A DNA stretch of 18,865 nt from an uncultured Allobaculum sp. (lineage in GTDB: Bacteria > Bacillota_I > Bacilli_A > Erysipelotrichales > Erysipelotrichaceae). The notes under the pieces were generated by a model. The model ran no database searches. It was not told the origin of the DNA and was given only the letters and a program-made list of their open reading frames with translations. The stretch covers positions 1-18,865 of the forward strand of contig CAJTLE010000049.1 of assembly GCA_910577085.1 (NCBI GenBank), in the 5' to 3' direction. Each line of letters begins with the position of its first letter. Positions within the stretch are counted from its first letter, which is position 1. The position numbers and the translations under genes are program-made. Shown here in pieces: positions 1-8,700 of this stretch.

Positions 1-888
1 GTAATGGTGCTGGATGAAGAAACTGGTCTGCCCGTTTGGTATTCGATCATCCCTGGAAACGTTCTGGATATCAATACGATCATGCATGAAATCGATGACG
101 TCAAAATCACTTTAGACATCGATATAGACTCACTAGTCCTAGATGCTGGCTATGCCTCAAAAGAGCTGATCCACGCTTTTCATATCGGAAGTGGGAAAAC
201 AATGATTGCCAAATGTCCGGCCAGACGAGGTTTCCATTTCAACACTCTTTATCAGGAAGTAAAAGACCTTATCTATCGAGGAAAATATCTTTTTGTAAGA
301 GAAAGACATACCTATTTTGGTTATAGAAAAAAGAAGGAATTCTTTGGCGAACCAATGTATGCCTATATTTATGTAGACAGACGGAATGCCGAGCTGCGCC
401 TGGCCGAAAAGCTTGAAAAAGACCCTGGGTTTATGGAGGACATGACCGACAAGGAAAAGGACTGGCAGACTGTGAAACGCGGATTCTTCATCTTGCTTTC
501 AAATATGGAGATGAGTCCAGCCGCACTGCTTGATCTATATTTCAGGCGAACAGATATTGAAGGTCATTTCAAGACAGCTAAGGAATATTTGAAACTGCTC
601 CCGCTAAACAAATGGTCGGATACGACTGTTCGCGGGAAGATTCTAAACGACTGTATCAGTACGATTCTATTTTCAGAAATTAGAAAAGAACTGAATTTAG
701 AAGGGTATTCACCAACATTAGCGTTTGGAAAATGTAGATCGTTGATGTGTACAATAGATGGAGATAAAACGGTCCATATCGAAACGCCTAACAAGCAGGT
801 AAAAAATATTTATGAATCTATGAAGATAGAAATTCCTGCAACACTCAATATCGATGATCTTAAAAAGTCACTTTCTTTCAAGTGGTAG
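1..888 (+). CDS. DDE transposase, IS4/IS1634-like, 5'-truncated by window edge
   Basis: The protein cuts and joins the ends of its own insertion sequence. The reading frame is open from base 1, so the start lies upstream of the window and about 295 C-terminal residues are seen. The segment LVLDAGYAS (about codon 48) carries the second catalytic Asp. The segment YFRRTDIEGHFKTAKEY fits the Y-(2)-R-(3)-E-(6)-K signature of the IS4 superfamily, with Tyr at codon 180 and the catalytic Glu at codon 187 (bases 559-561). The first catalytic Asp must lie upstream of the window. The early GLPVWYSIIPGN segment is also typical of this group. There is no frameshift in the visible part, so the copy may be active. 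The family assignment rests on these motifs. The exact IS name is not known to me. Confidence 0.85.
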   Translation, partial: VMVLDEETGLPVWYSIIPGNVLDINTIMHEIDDVKITLDIDIDSLVLDAGYASKELIHAFHIGSGKTMIAKCPARRGFHFNTLYQEVKDLIYRGKYLFVRERHTYFGYRKKKEFFGEPMYAYIYVDRRNAELRLAEKLEKDPGFMEDMTDKEKDWQTVKRGFFILLSNMEMSPAALLDLYFRRTDIEGHFKTAKEYLKLLPLNKWSDTTVRGKILNDCISTILFSEIRKELNLEGYSPTLAFGKCRSLMCTIDGDKTVHIETPNKQVKNIYESMKIEIPATLNIDDLKKSLSFKW

Positions 889-898
889 ATGTAGAGTT
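1..898 (+). mobile_element. Right-hand part of an IS4/IS1634-type insertion sequence
   Basis: This is the 3' portion of an insertion sequence whose left part lies outside the window. The transposase stops at 888. The outer boundary is not certain. I could not match a convincing terminal inverted repeat, and the end is placed just after the stop because PRD-regulator sequence follows within a few tens of bases. No target duplication can be assessed, because the other end is not visible. Confidence 0.55.
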
Positions 899-901
899 AC
901 T

Positions 902-1339
902 TTTGGTCTCATCTTAGGTTTATTCAATACTGAGATCGATAAATTCCCGTTATTATTAGGTGGCTTTGAAGGAGAAATTAAAGTCAAAAAACGACCAAAC
1001 TATTCAGCTCTGATCCGTTCCATTACTGAACAATACTCGGATCTGGATTCTGATGATCTCAAAGAGTTTCTTCAAACCACCGTCTCTGGTCTGAACAAAA
1101 TCATCAGACTCGATACCGATCAGCGCATTGGTCTTATGATGCACCTGGCCGCTCTGGTCAACCGGCTGGTCCACGAAGAAAAGATCGCTGGATTCTACCA
1201 ATGGCAGAAACTGCTGGAATCAAACCGAAAAATGGAAGCTCAGATCCGTCAGATTTTAAATCGTTTTGAATCTATTTTCAGGATTCATTTTCCGGATTGT
1301 GAAATTGCATCCATTATTAAGATTATGAAAAAAGTCTGA
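902..1339 (+). pseudogene. 3' remnant of a LevR-type PRD transcriptional regulator
   Basis: The readable sequence is a PTS regulation domain (PRD) at the C-terminus of a larger regulator. Key features are the IGLMMHLAALVNRLV helix, whose His is the usual phosphorylation site, and the closing FPDCEIASIIKIM segment, which resembles the C-terminal end of PRD folds. In LevR/ManR-type activators such a PRD follows a helix-turn-helix, a sigma-54-interacting AAA+ domain and EIIA/EIIB-like domains. None of these is present here. The upstream side runs directly into the transposase end, so the gene was either interrupted or cut down by the insertion sequence. The 5' limit given is approximate. The stop codon overlaps a terminator. 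Its place just before a PTS operon suggests that it once controlled that operon. The PRD call is fairly firm; the full-length type is inference. Confidence 0.65.
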
Positions 1340-1360
1340 GAAGATCTCTCAGACTTTTTT
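1328..1360 (+). terminator. Rho-independent terminator of the PRD regulator
   Basis: The stem GTCTGAGA (1334-1341) pairs with TCTCAGAC (1347-1354) around a 5-nt loop and is followed by six T. A preceding A-run extends the pairing and makes it potentially bidirectional. It overlaps the regulator stop codon (1337-1339). Confidence 0.85.
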
Positions 1361-1572
1361 CAATGTATAAAGTGTATACATTTCTAGTGGCGTCAGCTTT
1401 GAATTCCCGAACATATCAGGAAGCTATTTCCCATCACCTTTTGATCAGATATCCAGAATTCCTTCTAAGCCTTTCCATTGTTCTGTGTTTTTTCTGGATC
1501 TTTTTTTTCATTTTCCGGCTATTCTTCTTCAAAGCTTCAAAAAACACCAATTTACGATATTAGAGGGGCGGC

Positions 1573-1601
1573 ACTGTATAAACCCTTGCCTAGTGTATAA
1601 T
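1573..1601 (+). promoter_or_regulatory. Candidate promoter of the PTS operon
   Basis: TATAAT at 1596-1601 is a perfect -10 box. The hexamer 17 nt upstream (ACTGTA, 1573-1578) is a poor -35, which would fit activator dependence. No proper sigma-54 (GG-N10-GC) element was found nearby. Confidence 0.4.
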
Positions 1602-1630
1602 TTCAGTCATTTTAGCTCTATTAAAGCTTT

Positions 1631-1645
1631 TTGGAAACGGATACA
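1631..1645 (+). promoter_or_regulatory. cre-like site (CcpA catabolite repression)
   Basis: TTGGAAACGGATACA fits the cre consensus WTGNAANCGNWNNCA at every defined position. It lies about 25-40 bases downstream of the expected start from the TATAAT box, a usual place for CcpA to block transcription of a sugar PTS operon. The match is seen; CcpA binding is inferred. Confidence 0.6.
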
Positions 1646-1733
1646 GGATCTGGTAATTTAAGGGTGCGCAAAGAAAAGAGCCGTCGGCAGAAAGCAAGAA
1701 ACAGATTTTAAAGAGATAAGGAGAACAAGAAGC

Positions 1734-2051
1734 ATGGATATCGAAACTACCGCAATGAACTTAATTGCGTTTGGAGGAAACGCAAGAAGTTACGCTTTCG
1801 AAGCCTTAAACGAAGCCAAGGAAAAACATTTTTCTCAGGCTGAAGAATTGCTCAGACTGAGCCAGGAAGAATGCACCAAGGCTCACCAAATTCAGACTGA
1901 CCTCCTGGTTCAAGAGGCCCAGGGCAATCACACCGAACCAAACCTTCTAATGGTTCATGCTCAGGACCATCTGATGACCAGCATGCTTGCCCTGGATTTA
2001 ATTAACGGAATGATTGAAATCCAGAAAAACCTGGTTCAGGACCAAGCCTGA
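1734..2051 (+). CDS. PTS lactose/cellobiose-family EIIA component
   Basis: A cytoplasmic phosphocarrier that accepts phosphate from HPr on a histidine and passes it to EIIB. The 105-residue helical protein has the family's active-site block VHAQDHLM. His75 is the expected phosphorylation site and Asp78 the conserved metal-binding Asp of the trimer, as in lactococcal LacF. The length is normal for the family. The start is supported by AAGGAG 10 nt upstream. It is the first gene of the operon and is separated by 219 nt from EIIB, unlike the other genes, which nearly touch or overlap. Substrate type within the family (lactose or cellobiose/chitobiose) cannot be fixed from EIIA alone. The neighbouring EIIC and GH1 enzyme point to a beta-glucoside. 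Confidence 0.93.
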   Translation: MDIETTAMNLIAFGGNARSYAFEALNEAKEKHFSQAEELLRLSQEECTKAHQIQTDLLVQEAQGNHTEPNLLMVHAQDHLMTSMLALDLINGMIEIQKNLVQDQA

Positions 2052-2082
2052 ACAAAAACTACTTAAGTAAACTGGACAGATC

Positions 2083-2194
2083 CCAGAATTACTGATCAAG
2101 GGAATCTATATTCCTTCCAACTCGATTCCAAAGAACAACGATTCGTCGTTCAGTAATCTGGAATCCCGTAAGTCTTGAATCAGAAAGTGGTTCA
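2083..2194 (+). other. Structured EIIA-EIIB intercistronic RNA element
   Basis: The region can fold into a branched structure. CCAGAATTACTGA (2083-2095) pairs with TCAGTAATCTGG (2150-2161), giving 12 bp with one bulged A. Inside are GGAAT/ATTCC (2101-2105 with 2110-2114) and AACGA/TCGTT (2137-2141 with 2146-2150) closed by a TTCG tetraloop. A third hairpin pairs TGAATC (2176-2181) with GGTTCA (2189-2194), with one G-T pair. No T-run follows, so it is not an ordinary terminator. GGAATC and GATTCC copies (2101, 2124, 2160) allow alternative pairings. Function is unknown; an mRNA processing or stability element is the simplest idea. Confidence 0.5.
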
Positions 2195-2270
2195 GAACAC
2201 AATTCAACGCAAGCAGTCAATCCGATACTCTGACTGAAGAGAAAAACAAAAGAAAATTGAGGAGAAAAAT

Positions 2271-2576
2271 ATGAAAATCTTACTGATGTGTGCTAATGGC
2301 TTATCCACTGGTGTTCTCATGCAGAAAATGCAGAGCTGGGCGGCCTCGAAAGGTCAGCCTTTAACAATCAAAGCCATCCCAATCAGCGATTACCAAGACT
2401 ATTACAAGGACTACGATGTCATGCTGATCGGACCGCAGATGCGATACAAGCTCAAAGAAGTATCAGAAAACGCACCAGAAACACCAGCCTTAGTTATCAA
2501 TCCCATGGATTATGGAATGGGGAATGTTGAAAACATTATGCGTGATGTGAATAAAGCTGTGAAAGGAGCCGCTTAG
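2271..2576 (+). CDS. PTS lactose/cellobiose-family EIIB component
   Basis: A cytoplasmic phosphocarrier that takes phosphate from EIIA on a cysteine and donates it to the sugar during import by EIIC. The 101-residue protein opens with MKILLMCANGLSTGVLM. Cys7 lies at the end of the first beta strand in the P-loop-like site that marks this family. The length is standard. GAGGAG at 2259-2264 sits 6 nt before the ATG. Its stop is one base before the EIIC start, and the EIIC ribosome binding site (AAAGGAG) lies inside its last codons, so the two are probably translationally coupled. Confidence 0.93.
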   Translation: MKILLMCANGLSTGVLMQKMQSWAASKGQPLTIKAIPISDYQDYYKDYDVMLIGPQMRYKLKEVSENAPETPALVINPMDYGMGNVENIMRDVNKAVKGAA

Positions 2577-2577
2577 T

Positions 2578-3957
2578 ATGGATCACTTCTTGCATCTGGT
2601 TGAAGACAAAATGGCTCCTGTCGCTTCTTGGATGGGACAGAATAAAATTCTTTCTGCGATGCAGAAAGGGTTTATGACCACGCTGCCACTGATTTTCGTC
2701 GGTGCAGTCTTTATGATCATTGCTAACCCGCCTGTTACAGCTGAAATGATTCAAAGCGGTGGATTCGCCTCAATTTTTGCAGGATGGTATAATTTTGCAA
2801 CCTCAAATAAACTAACCATCCTGATTCCATACAATATGACTATGGGACTTTTAGGACCAACCGTTGCCTTTTCAATCGCCTACTATCTGGCTGGCGATTA
2901 CAAAATGAAAGGTGTTACCAGTGGTCTGACATCACTGATCGTCTTCCTTCTGGTTGCCTCACCGGCCAACTATACCACCCTGGCTGATGAATCGGTGGCT
3001 TTGATGATGAATTGTAGCTACCTTGGCGCCCAAGGCCTGTTCACTGCTATCGTAGTCGCAATCTCTACTGTTTTAATCACCCGATTCTGTAACGAAAAAA
3101 ACATCACAATCCGGTTGCCGAAAGTCTGCCCACCTGCATTAACAGATTCTTTCAGCACCATCGTTCCAATGCTGATCAACATTGCCTTATTTTTCGCCAT
3201 CAATCTGCTGATTGGCCACTTCCTGGAAGGCCAGACTCTGCCAATGGTCATTGAAGCTCTGCTGGCTGCTCCACTGGCTGCTGTCGATTCGGTTCCAGGA
3301 ACCCTGTTACTTTGTGCTTTCATTCTGCTGCTCTGGTGCTGCGGCGTTCATGGCCAGATGGTCACCATGGCAGTCACCACCCCAATCGTAACTGCTGCAT
3401 TTGCTTCGAATGCGGCTCTGGTTGCCGCAGGTGACGCTCCGGTTTTTCATCCGATTTTCATGACTCTGGCCATTTCCTTTATAGGAGGCACTGGCAATAC
3501 TTTTGGCTTATGCCTGCTCAGCTGCTTCCGGGCCAAATCTCAGCAACTCAAGGCTTTTGGCAAAGCAACCATTGTTCCAAGCAGCTTCCGCCTTTCTGAA
3601 CCTGCTTTATTTGGAGCACCCATTATGTTTAACCCGATTCTGATGATCCCGTTTTTACTGGCCGGTCTTATTGTAGCAATCTGCTATTGGCTGGTCTGCA
3701 CAGCTGGCTTGGTGACTTCACCCTACCTGCTGATCAGCGGAACCTATCCAATTTTTGTCAGCCTGTTTGTTTACTGTCTGGACTGGAGATGCATTGTCTT
3801 CCTGCTGGTCATGATCGTTGTAACAACTTTGATCTGGTACCCATTCTTTAAAGTCTATGACAATTCACTTCTTAAAAATGAACAGGCCATGATAGCTCAG
3901 GAACCAGAAACCGTTCATCCGGAAAAAGAAGAGGAGCTTGAATATGCTGCCAGATAA
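2578..3957 (+). CDS. PTS cellobiose-family EIIC permease
   Basis: The integral membrane component that moves the sugar across the membrane so that EIIB can phosphorylate it. The 459 residues contain about ten hydrophobic segments. Expected family landmarks are an N-terminal amphipathic part before TLPLIFVGAVFMIIANPP, the WCCGVHGQM loop (His258) and LSEPALFGAPIMFNP (Glu341). These correspond to the sugar-binding His and Glu described for the diacetylchitobiose permease ChbC. The C-terminal tail is short, charged and cytoplasmic. The gene starts one base after EIIB and overlaps the GH1 gene by 14 nt. Specificity for cellobiose or a related beta-glucoside is inferred from the operon. ChbC-like chitobiose transport is less likely next to a GH1 enzyme. 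Confidence 0.93.
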   Translation: MDHFLHLVEDKMAPVASWMGQNKILSAMQKGFMTTLPLIFVGAVFMIIANPPVTAEMIQSGGFASIFAGWYNFATSNKLTILIPYNMTMGLLGPTVAFSIAYYLAGDYKMKGVTSGLTSLIVFLLVASPANYTTLADESVALMMNCSYLGAQGLFTAIVVAISTVLITRFCNEKNITIRLPKVCPPALTDSFSTIVPMLINIALFFAINLLIGHFLEGQTLPMVIEALLAAPLAAVDSVPGTLLLCAFILLLWCCGVHGQMVTMAVTTPIVTAAFASNAALVAAGDAPVFHPIFMTLAISFIGGTGNTFGLCLLSCFRAKSQQLKAFGKATIVPSSFRLSEPALFGAPIMFNPILMIPFLLAGLIVAICYWLVCTAGLVTSPYLLISGTYPIFVSLFVYCLDWRCIVFLLVMIVVTTLIWYPFFKVYDNSLLKNEQAMIAQEPETVHPEKEEELEYAAR

Positions 3958-5368
3958 TTTCTTATGGGGCGGAGCCATTGCCGCCAACCAGACCGAAGGT
4001 GCCTGGAATGTCGGCGGCCGCGGTTTAGGATCTATGGATGTTGTTCCAGATGGTCCTAACCGCTTCACCTATATGTTTGGAGAACAGCCTGATCTCTCTT
4101 TTAAAGAAGATGAGCATTATCCGGTCCTCGACAGTATCGATTTCTATCATCACTTCGAAGAAGACATTGCTCTGTTTGCAGAAATGGGCTTTAAGACACT
4201 GCGCTTATCCATTTCATGGTCCCGCATCTTCCCGAATGGTGATGAAGATGAGCCCAATGAGGAAGGTCTTCAGTTCTATGACCGGGTGTTTAAACTGCTC
4301 AAAGACTATTCAATTGAGCCGTTAGTCACCATCTCTCATTACGACTTCCCGCTCTATCTGGTCAAAAAATACGGCGGTTTCAAGAACAGAAAAATGATTG
4401 AGTTCTATAAAAAATATGTCCGGGTGCTCTTTAACCGCTATAAAGGAGTTGTACATTACTGGCTGACGTTTAACGAAGTGAACGATACACTGTTTCTCCC
4501 TTATATCTCGGCCGGAGTTGTCTTGGATCCAGATCAGGACAGAGAACAGCAGCTCTATACTGCTGCTCATAACCTTCTGGTCGCCAGCGCCTGGGCTGTA
4601 AAAATCGGTCATGAAATTGATCCGGACAATATGATCGGCAATATGGTCGCCAATGGCTGCTGGTATCCCTATTCCTGCAATCCAGACGATATCTTCGCAT
4701 CCCTGCAGAAAAACCGTGATGCTTACTTCTTCTCGGATGTACAGGCCAGAGGGTATTATCCATCCTATAAACTTCGCGAACTGGAAAGCAAAGGAATCAA
4801 GTTACCCATTGAAGAAGATGATCTTGAGATTCTCAGAAACAATACTGTCGACTTTCTTTCTTTTTCCTACTATGGCAGCCATGTAGTCAGTACTGACTCA
4901 ACTGTGAATGAAGAAATCACTGGAAACAGACTTGGCACGGTTACGAATCCTTACCTTGGACCGGTTCTTTACAAGCGCCAGGATGACCCAACTGGATTGC
5001 GCATCACTTTGAATGAATGGTATGACCGATACCAGAAGCCTTTATTCATCGTCGAAAACGGTACCGGAACTGATGACCAGTACATCGAAGGCCAGCCTAT
5101 TCACGACCAGAGACATATCGATTATTACCGTTCCCATATCCAGGCTCTGAAAGATGCCGTTGAAAAAGACGGCGTCGATCTCTTAGGATATACGACCTGG
5201 GGCTGCATCGATCTGCTCAGCGCTTCTTCGAATACAATGAGCAAACGTTACGGTTTCATCTATGTTGATCTTGATGATGCCGGAAACGGAACCAGAAAAC
5301 GTATTCCGAAAGAATCCTTTTACTGGTATAAAAAAGTCATCGCATCAAATGGCGAAGACCTGAACTGA
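3944..5368 (+). CDS. GH1 6-phospho-beta-glucosidase
   Basis: A cytoplasmic enzyme that hydrolyses the phosphorylated beta-glucoside delivered by the PTS to glucose 6-phosphate plus glucose or an aglycone. The family 1 signature NFLWGGAIAANQTEGAW is at the N-terminus. The acid/base Glu178 is in TFNEVN and the nucleophile Glu371 in LFIVENG. The C-terminal stretch SASSNTMSKRYGFIYVD (Lys434, Tyr436 and a nearby Ser) matches the 6-phosphate-binding loop of phospho-glucosidases. The 474-residue length is typical. I chose ATG 3944 because GAGGAG at 3931-3936 is 7 nt upstream. A TTG at 3938 in the same frame would leave only one base of spacing. It overlaps EIIC by 14 nt and is the last gene of the operon. 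Confidence 0.95.
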   Translation: MLPDNFLWGGAIAANQTEGAWNVGGRGLGSMDVVPDGPNRFTYMFGEQPDLSFKEDEHYPVLDSIDFYHHFEEDIALFAEMGFKTLRLSISWSRIFPNGDEDEPNEEGLQFYDRVFKLLKDYSIEPLVTISHYDFPLYLVKKYGGFKNRKMIEFYKKYVRVLFNRYKGVVHYWLTFNEVNDTLFLPYISAGVVLDPDQDREQQLYTAAHNLLVASAWAVKIGHEIDPDNMIGNMVANGCWYPYSCNPDDIFASLQKNRDAYFFSDVQARGYYPSYKLRELESKGIKLPIEEDDLEILRNNTVDFLSFSYYGSHVVSTDSTVNEEITGNRLGTVTNPYLGPVLYKRQDDPTGLRITLNEWYDRYQKPLFIVENGTGTDDQYIEGQPIHDQRHIDYYRSHIQALKDAVEKDGVDLLGYTTWGCIDLLSASSNTMSKRYGFIYVDLDDAGNGTRKRIPKESFYWYKKVIASNGEDLN

Positions 5369-5416
5369 CCCTTCAAAAATCCATTCTAATACCAACAACC
5401 TTCCTGCCATTTGATA

Positions 5417-5465
5417 AAAACCAAAAGGAGAATCATCTCATAAAGATGATTCTCCTTTTGGTTTT
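5417..5465 (+). terminator. Terminator of the PTS/GH1 operon
   Basis: A perfect 22-bp stem (5417-5438 with 5444-5465) surrounds the loop CATAA. Its plus-strand 3' arm ends GGTTTT and the 5' arm starts AAAACC, so it could work in both directions. It lies 48 nt after the GH1 stop. Confidence 0.9.
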
Positions 5466-5675
5466 AGCCTGTAGAAATGTCTACCAGCGTTTCATTCTGT
5501 TTAAATGATCCTGAACAGCCATGGTCTGGTTCTGAAGATATCATCCAGAACTGTTGTTCAGACCACTAACCGTGACCAAGAATATTCAGTCGTGAAGCCA
5601 GAATTTTGGATGGCATCAGGCAGTCTGGCATCGTACTGAATCTCTTTGATCCTTTGAAGCCTTGCCACCGCACAA

Positions 5676-5706
5676 AAGGCCGCTTTCCGGTGGGGAAAGC
5701 GGCCTT
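5676..5706 (-). terminator. Terminator of rpoBC
   Basis: On the minus strand AAGGCCGCTTTCC pairs with GGAAAGCGGCCTT (13 bp, 5-nt loop) and runs into CCTTTTG. It lies about 50 nt past the rpoC stop. Confidence 0.88.
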
Positions 5707-5755
5707 GATTGATCATGAATCGATAGATTACAGATCTGGGATAAATCCTTATGAC

Positions 5756-8700
5756 TTACTTCGCGTCTGCTTTTTCGAGAGCTTCTGCAAAGCTTTCCGG
5801 GTCATTGAGGATGGAATCATTTTCCAGTAAGGAATGATCTTCAACAACTTCTGGCAGCAATGGATCGATCTCTTCTGGTTCTTTCATTGCCTGGCTGGCA
5901 AATTTTTCGAAGTTGGTGTCGTGGTGAGTTTCCACCTGACGTGCGAGACGACGATCACGCAGTTTCTTGGCCATCTTACGGACTTCATCATTCTGGGCAC
6001 GGTGACCTTTGCATCCGGTACCAGCAGGAATCAGTTTACCAATGATGACGTTTTCTTTCAGACCTACGAGGTGGTCGACTTTACCCTTGATGGTTGCATC
6101 AGTCAGAACCTTAGTGGTTTCCTGGAAGGATGCGGCCGACAGGAAGGAGTCGGTTTCAACAGAGGACTTCGAAATACCTAACAGGATTGGCTGGAAGGTA
6201 GCTGGAACTTTACCCTGCAGCAGAGCATCACGGTTAATCTGCGTGATGTTGTTTAAGGACAGCTGAACACCAGTGTTCAGATCAGTATCGCCTGGATCGG
6301 TGACGATGACTTTCTTCATCATCTGACGGATCATGACTTCCAGATGTTTATCGGAAATTTCGATACCCTGAGACTGGTAAACCTTCTTAACCTCTTTCAG
6401 GATGTAGTTCTGTACCTGGTTGACACCGGCAACTGCAAGCAGTTCTTTTGGATCCAGAGGACCTTCAGTCAGTGGCTGACCAGCTTCAATTTCCTGTCCA
6501 ACCTGTACCCATGGACGCAGGGTCTGGTTGGCATTGATCTTATGAGAAACAGATTCTGTTTCGTTTTTGATTTCAACTTCCTGGCGCAGAGTACCATCAA
6601 TACGTTTGATGGAGACAATTTCACCAGAAATCTGAGCGATAACGGCAACACCTTTTGGATGACGGGCTTCAAACAGCTCTTCTACACGAGGAAGACCCTG
6701 AGTGATATCTCCACCATCACCACCGGCTACACCACCGGTATGGAATGTACGCATGGTCAGCTGGGTACCAGGTTCACCAATGGACTGGGCAGCCATTGTA
6801 CCAACGGCTTCACCGACTTCAACGACTTTACCAGTTGCCATGTTTTTACCGTAGCACTTCACGCAGACACCATTTGTGGATTTGCAGGTGAAAGGAGAAC
6901 GGATATACATGCCAGTAACGCCGGCATCAACGATCTGTTTGGCGATGTCTTCAGTCATGTAAGTATCGGATTCGACGATCAGTTCGCCAGTTTCCGGATT
7001 GACGACATCCTGTTTGGAGTAACGGCCAACCAGACGGTCATACAGTGGTTCAATGACAGTGTTTGTCTTACGGTCAACGAGATCTTCTACCCAGAAGCCT
7101 TTATCGGTTCCGCAGTCGTCTTCTTTGATGATGACATCCTGCGCAACGTCAACCAGACGACGAGTCAGGTAACCAGATTCGGCGGTCTTCAGGGCGGTAT
7201 CGGTCAGACCTTTACGTACACCATGAGTGGAAATAAAGAACTCAGATACGTTCAGTCCTTCACGGAAGCAAGAGTAGATCGGTACCTCGATGATGGATGG
7301 AACATATTCACCGGCACGGGATTTACCTTTGGCAGGGCGGGCCATCAGACCACGCATTCCAGCCAGCTGGGTAAAGTTGGAAGTATTACCACGGGCACCG
7401 GAGGTCGCCATCATGTTGATTGGGTTTTTACGAGGCAGGTTGCTCATCAGCTCTTCTACAATGTCGTCTTTGACATCAGCCCACAGCTTATTGAGGTGAC
7501 GCTCCCATTCTTCCATGGTGAGCAGACCTTTCTGCTGGAGGTGTTTGAGCTGGTCAGCTTTTTCACGGCCTTCGTCGATATGTTTTTCCTTGTTTGGAGC
7601 AACTTCGATATCGGACAGGGCAACTGTGATACCGGCCACAGTGGAGTATTTGAATCCAAGGGATTTAATTTCGTCAAGAATTTCGGCAACGTCATCGACT
7701 TTGTAGCGTTTGAATACTTCGGCGATAACTTTACCTAAATCTTTTTTCTTTACAGCTTCAACAGTTGGCAGGTCAGCGATGAATTTTTTAACATCAGTTC
7801 CTGGCTTGATGAAGTATTTTTCTGGTGTCTTTTCAAAGTTTTCTTTGGAGACTTCATTCAGATATGGGAAGTCAGATGGGAACATACCGTTGAAGATGAT
7901 CTTACCAACAGTTGTAGCCAGATAATCGTTGGCATGTTCTGGAGCAAAGCTTTCTTTGTTCAGACCCGATACTGGTAAGGCAATACGGCTGTGCAGGTGA
8001 ACCTGTCCAGTCTTGTAAGCCAGCATAACTTCGTCGACATCAGAATAAACTGTACCTTCGGCGTTGGCATAACGTTCCCAGGCAGCAGCTTCTTTTTCGA
8101 CACCAGCCTGACGATAGCGTTCTGCTTCGTCAAGCAGTTCCTGTTTGGTTTCTTCCATCGTCAGATAGAAGTTACCCATAACCATGTCCTGACCAGGAGT
8201 AACGATAGGTTTACCATCTTTTGGACCCAGGATGTTATGAGAACCAAGCATCATAACCAGAGCTTCGGCACGTGCTTCTTCAGACAGAGGGACGTGAATA
8301 GCCATCTGGTCACCATCGAAGTCGGCGTTGAATGCGGTACATACCAGTGGGTGCAGACGCATGGCTCTTCCTTCAACCAGTTTTGGTAAGAAGGCCTGGA
8401 TACCTAAGCGGTGCAGGGTAGGCGCACGGTTGAGCAGAACTGGATAGCCTTCGATAACTTTTTCTACAACTGGCCAGATTCTTTCATCACGGGCTTCGAT
8501 CATTTTTTCAGCCTGTTTGGCGTTGCCGACGATTTCAGAATTCACCATTTCGTTGATGACGAATGGTTTGAACAGGTTGATCGCCATTTCACGTGGGATA
8601 CCACACTGGTACATCTTCAGATCTGGTCCTACGGCGATAACCGAACGACCGGAGAAGTCTACACGTTTACCTAACAGGTTCTGACGGAAACGTCCCTGTT

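Larger units (their letters stand above)
1361..1733 (+). other. Gene-free leader of the PTS operon
   Basis: About 370 bases lie between the regulator terminator and EIIA. They include a pyrimidine-rich stretch (about 1440-1535), a TATAAT box at 1596-1601, a cre-like site at 1631-1645 and the EIIA ribosome binding site AAGGAG at 1718-1723. A 66-codon open frame at 1363-1563 has no ribosome binding site and is probably not a gene. Confidence 0.6.

Noticed and set aside
1388..1402. Sigma-54 promoter for the PTS operon (TGGCGT...TTTGA)
   Set aside because: The GG-N10 spacing ends in GA, not GC, and the site is over 330 nt from EIIA; no better match was found.
1363..1563. 66-codon frame with a Phe-rich hydrophobic stretch, toxin-like at first sight
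   Set aside because: The ATG follows a terminator T-run, there is no ribosome binding site, and the hydrophobic part comes from a poly-pyrimidine tract.
1565..1733. BglG/LicT-type RNA antiterminator (RAT) in the PTS leader
   Set aside because: No RAT-like sequence overlapping a terminator was seen, and the neighbouring regulator remnant looks LevR-type, not BglG-type.
3938..3943. TTG start for the GH1 gene
   Set aside because: Only one base after GAGGAG; ATG 3944 has proper spacing and gives the normal family N-terminus.
6344..7738. 464-codon open frame on the plus strand
   Set aside because: It is antisense to conserved rpoC sequence and arises from its codon bias; no domain is recognisable.
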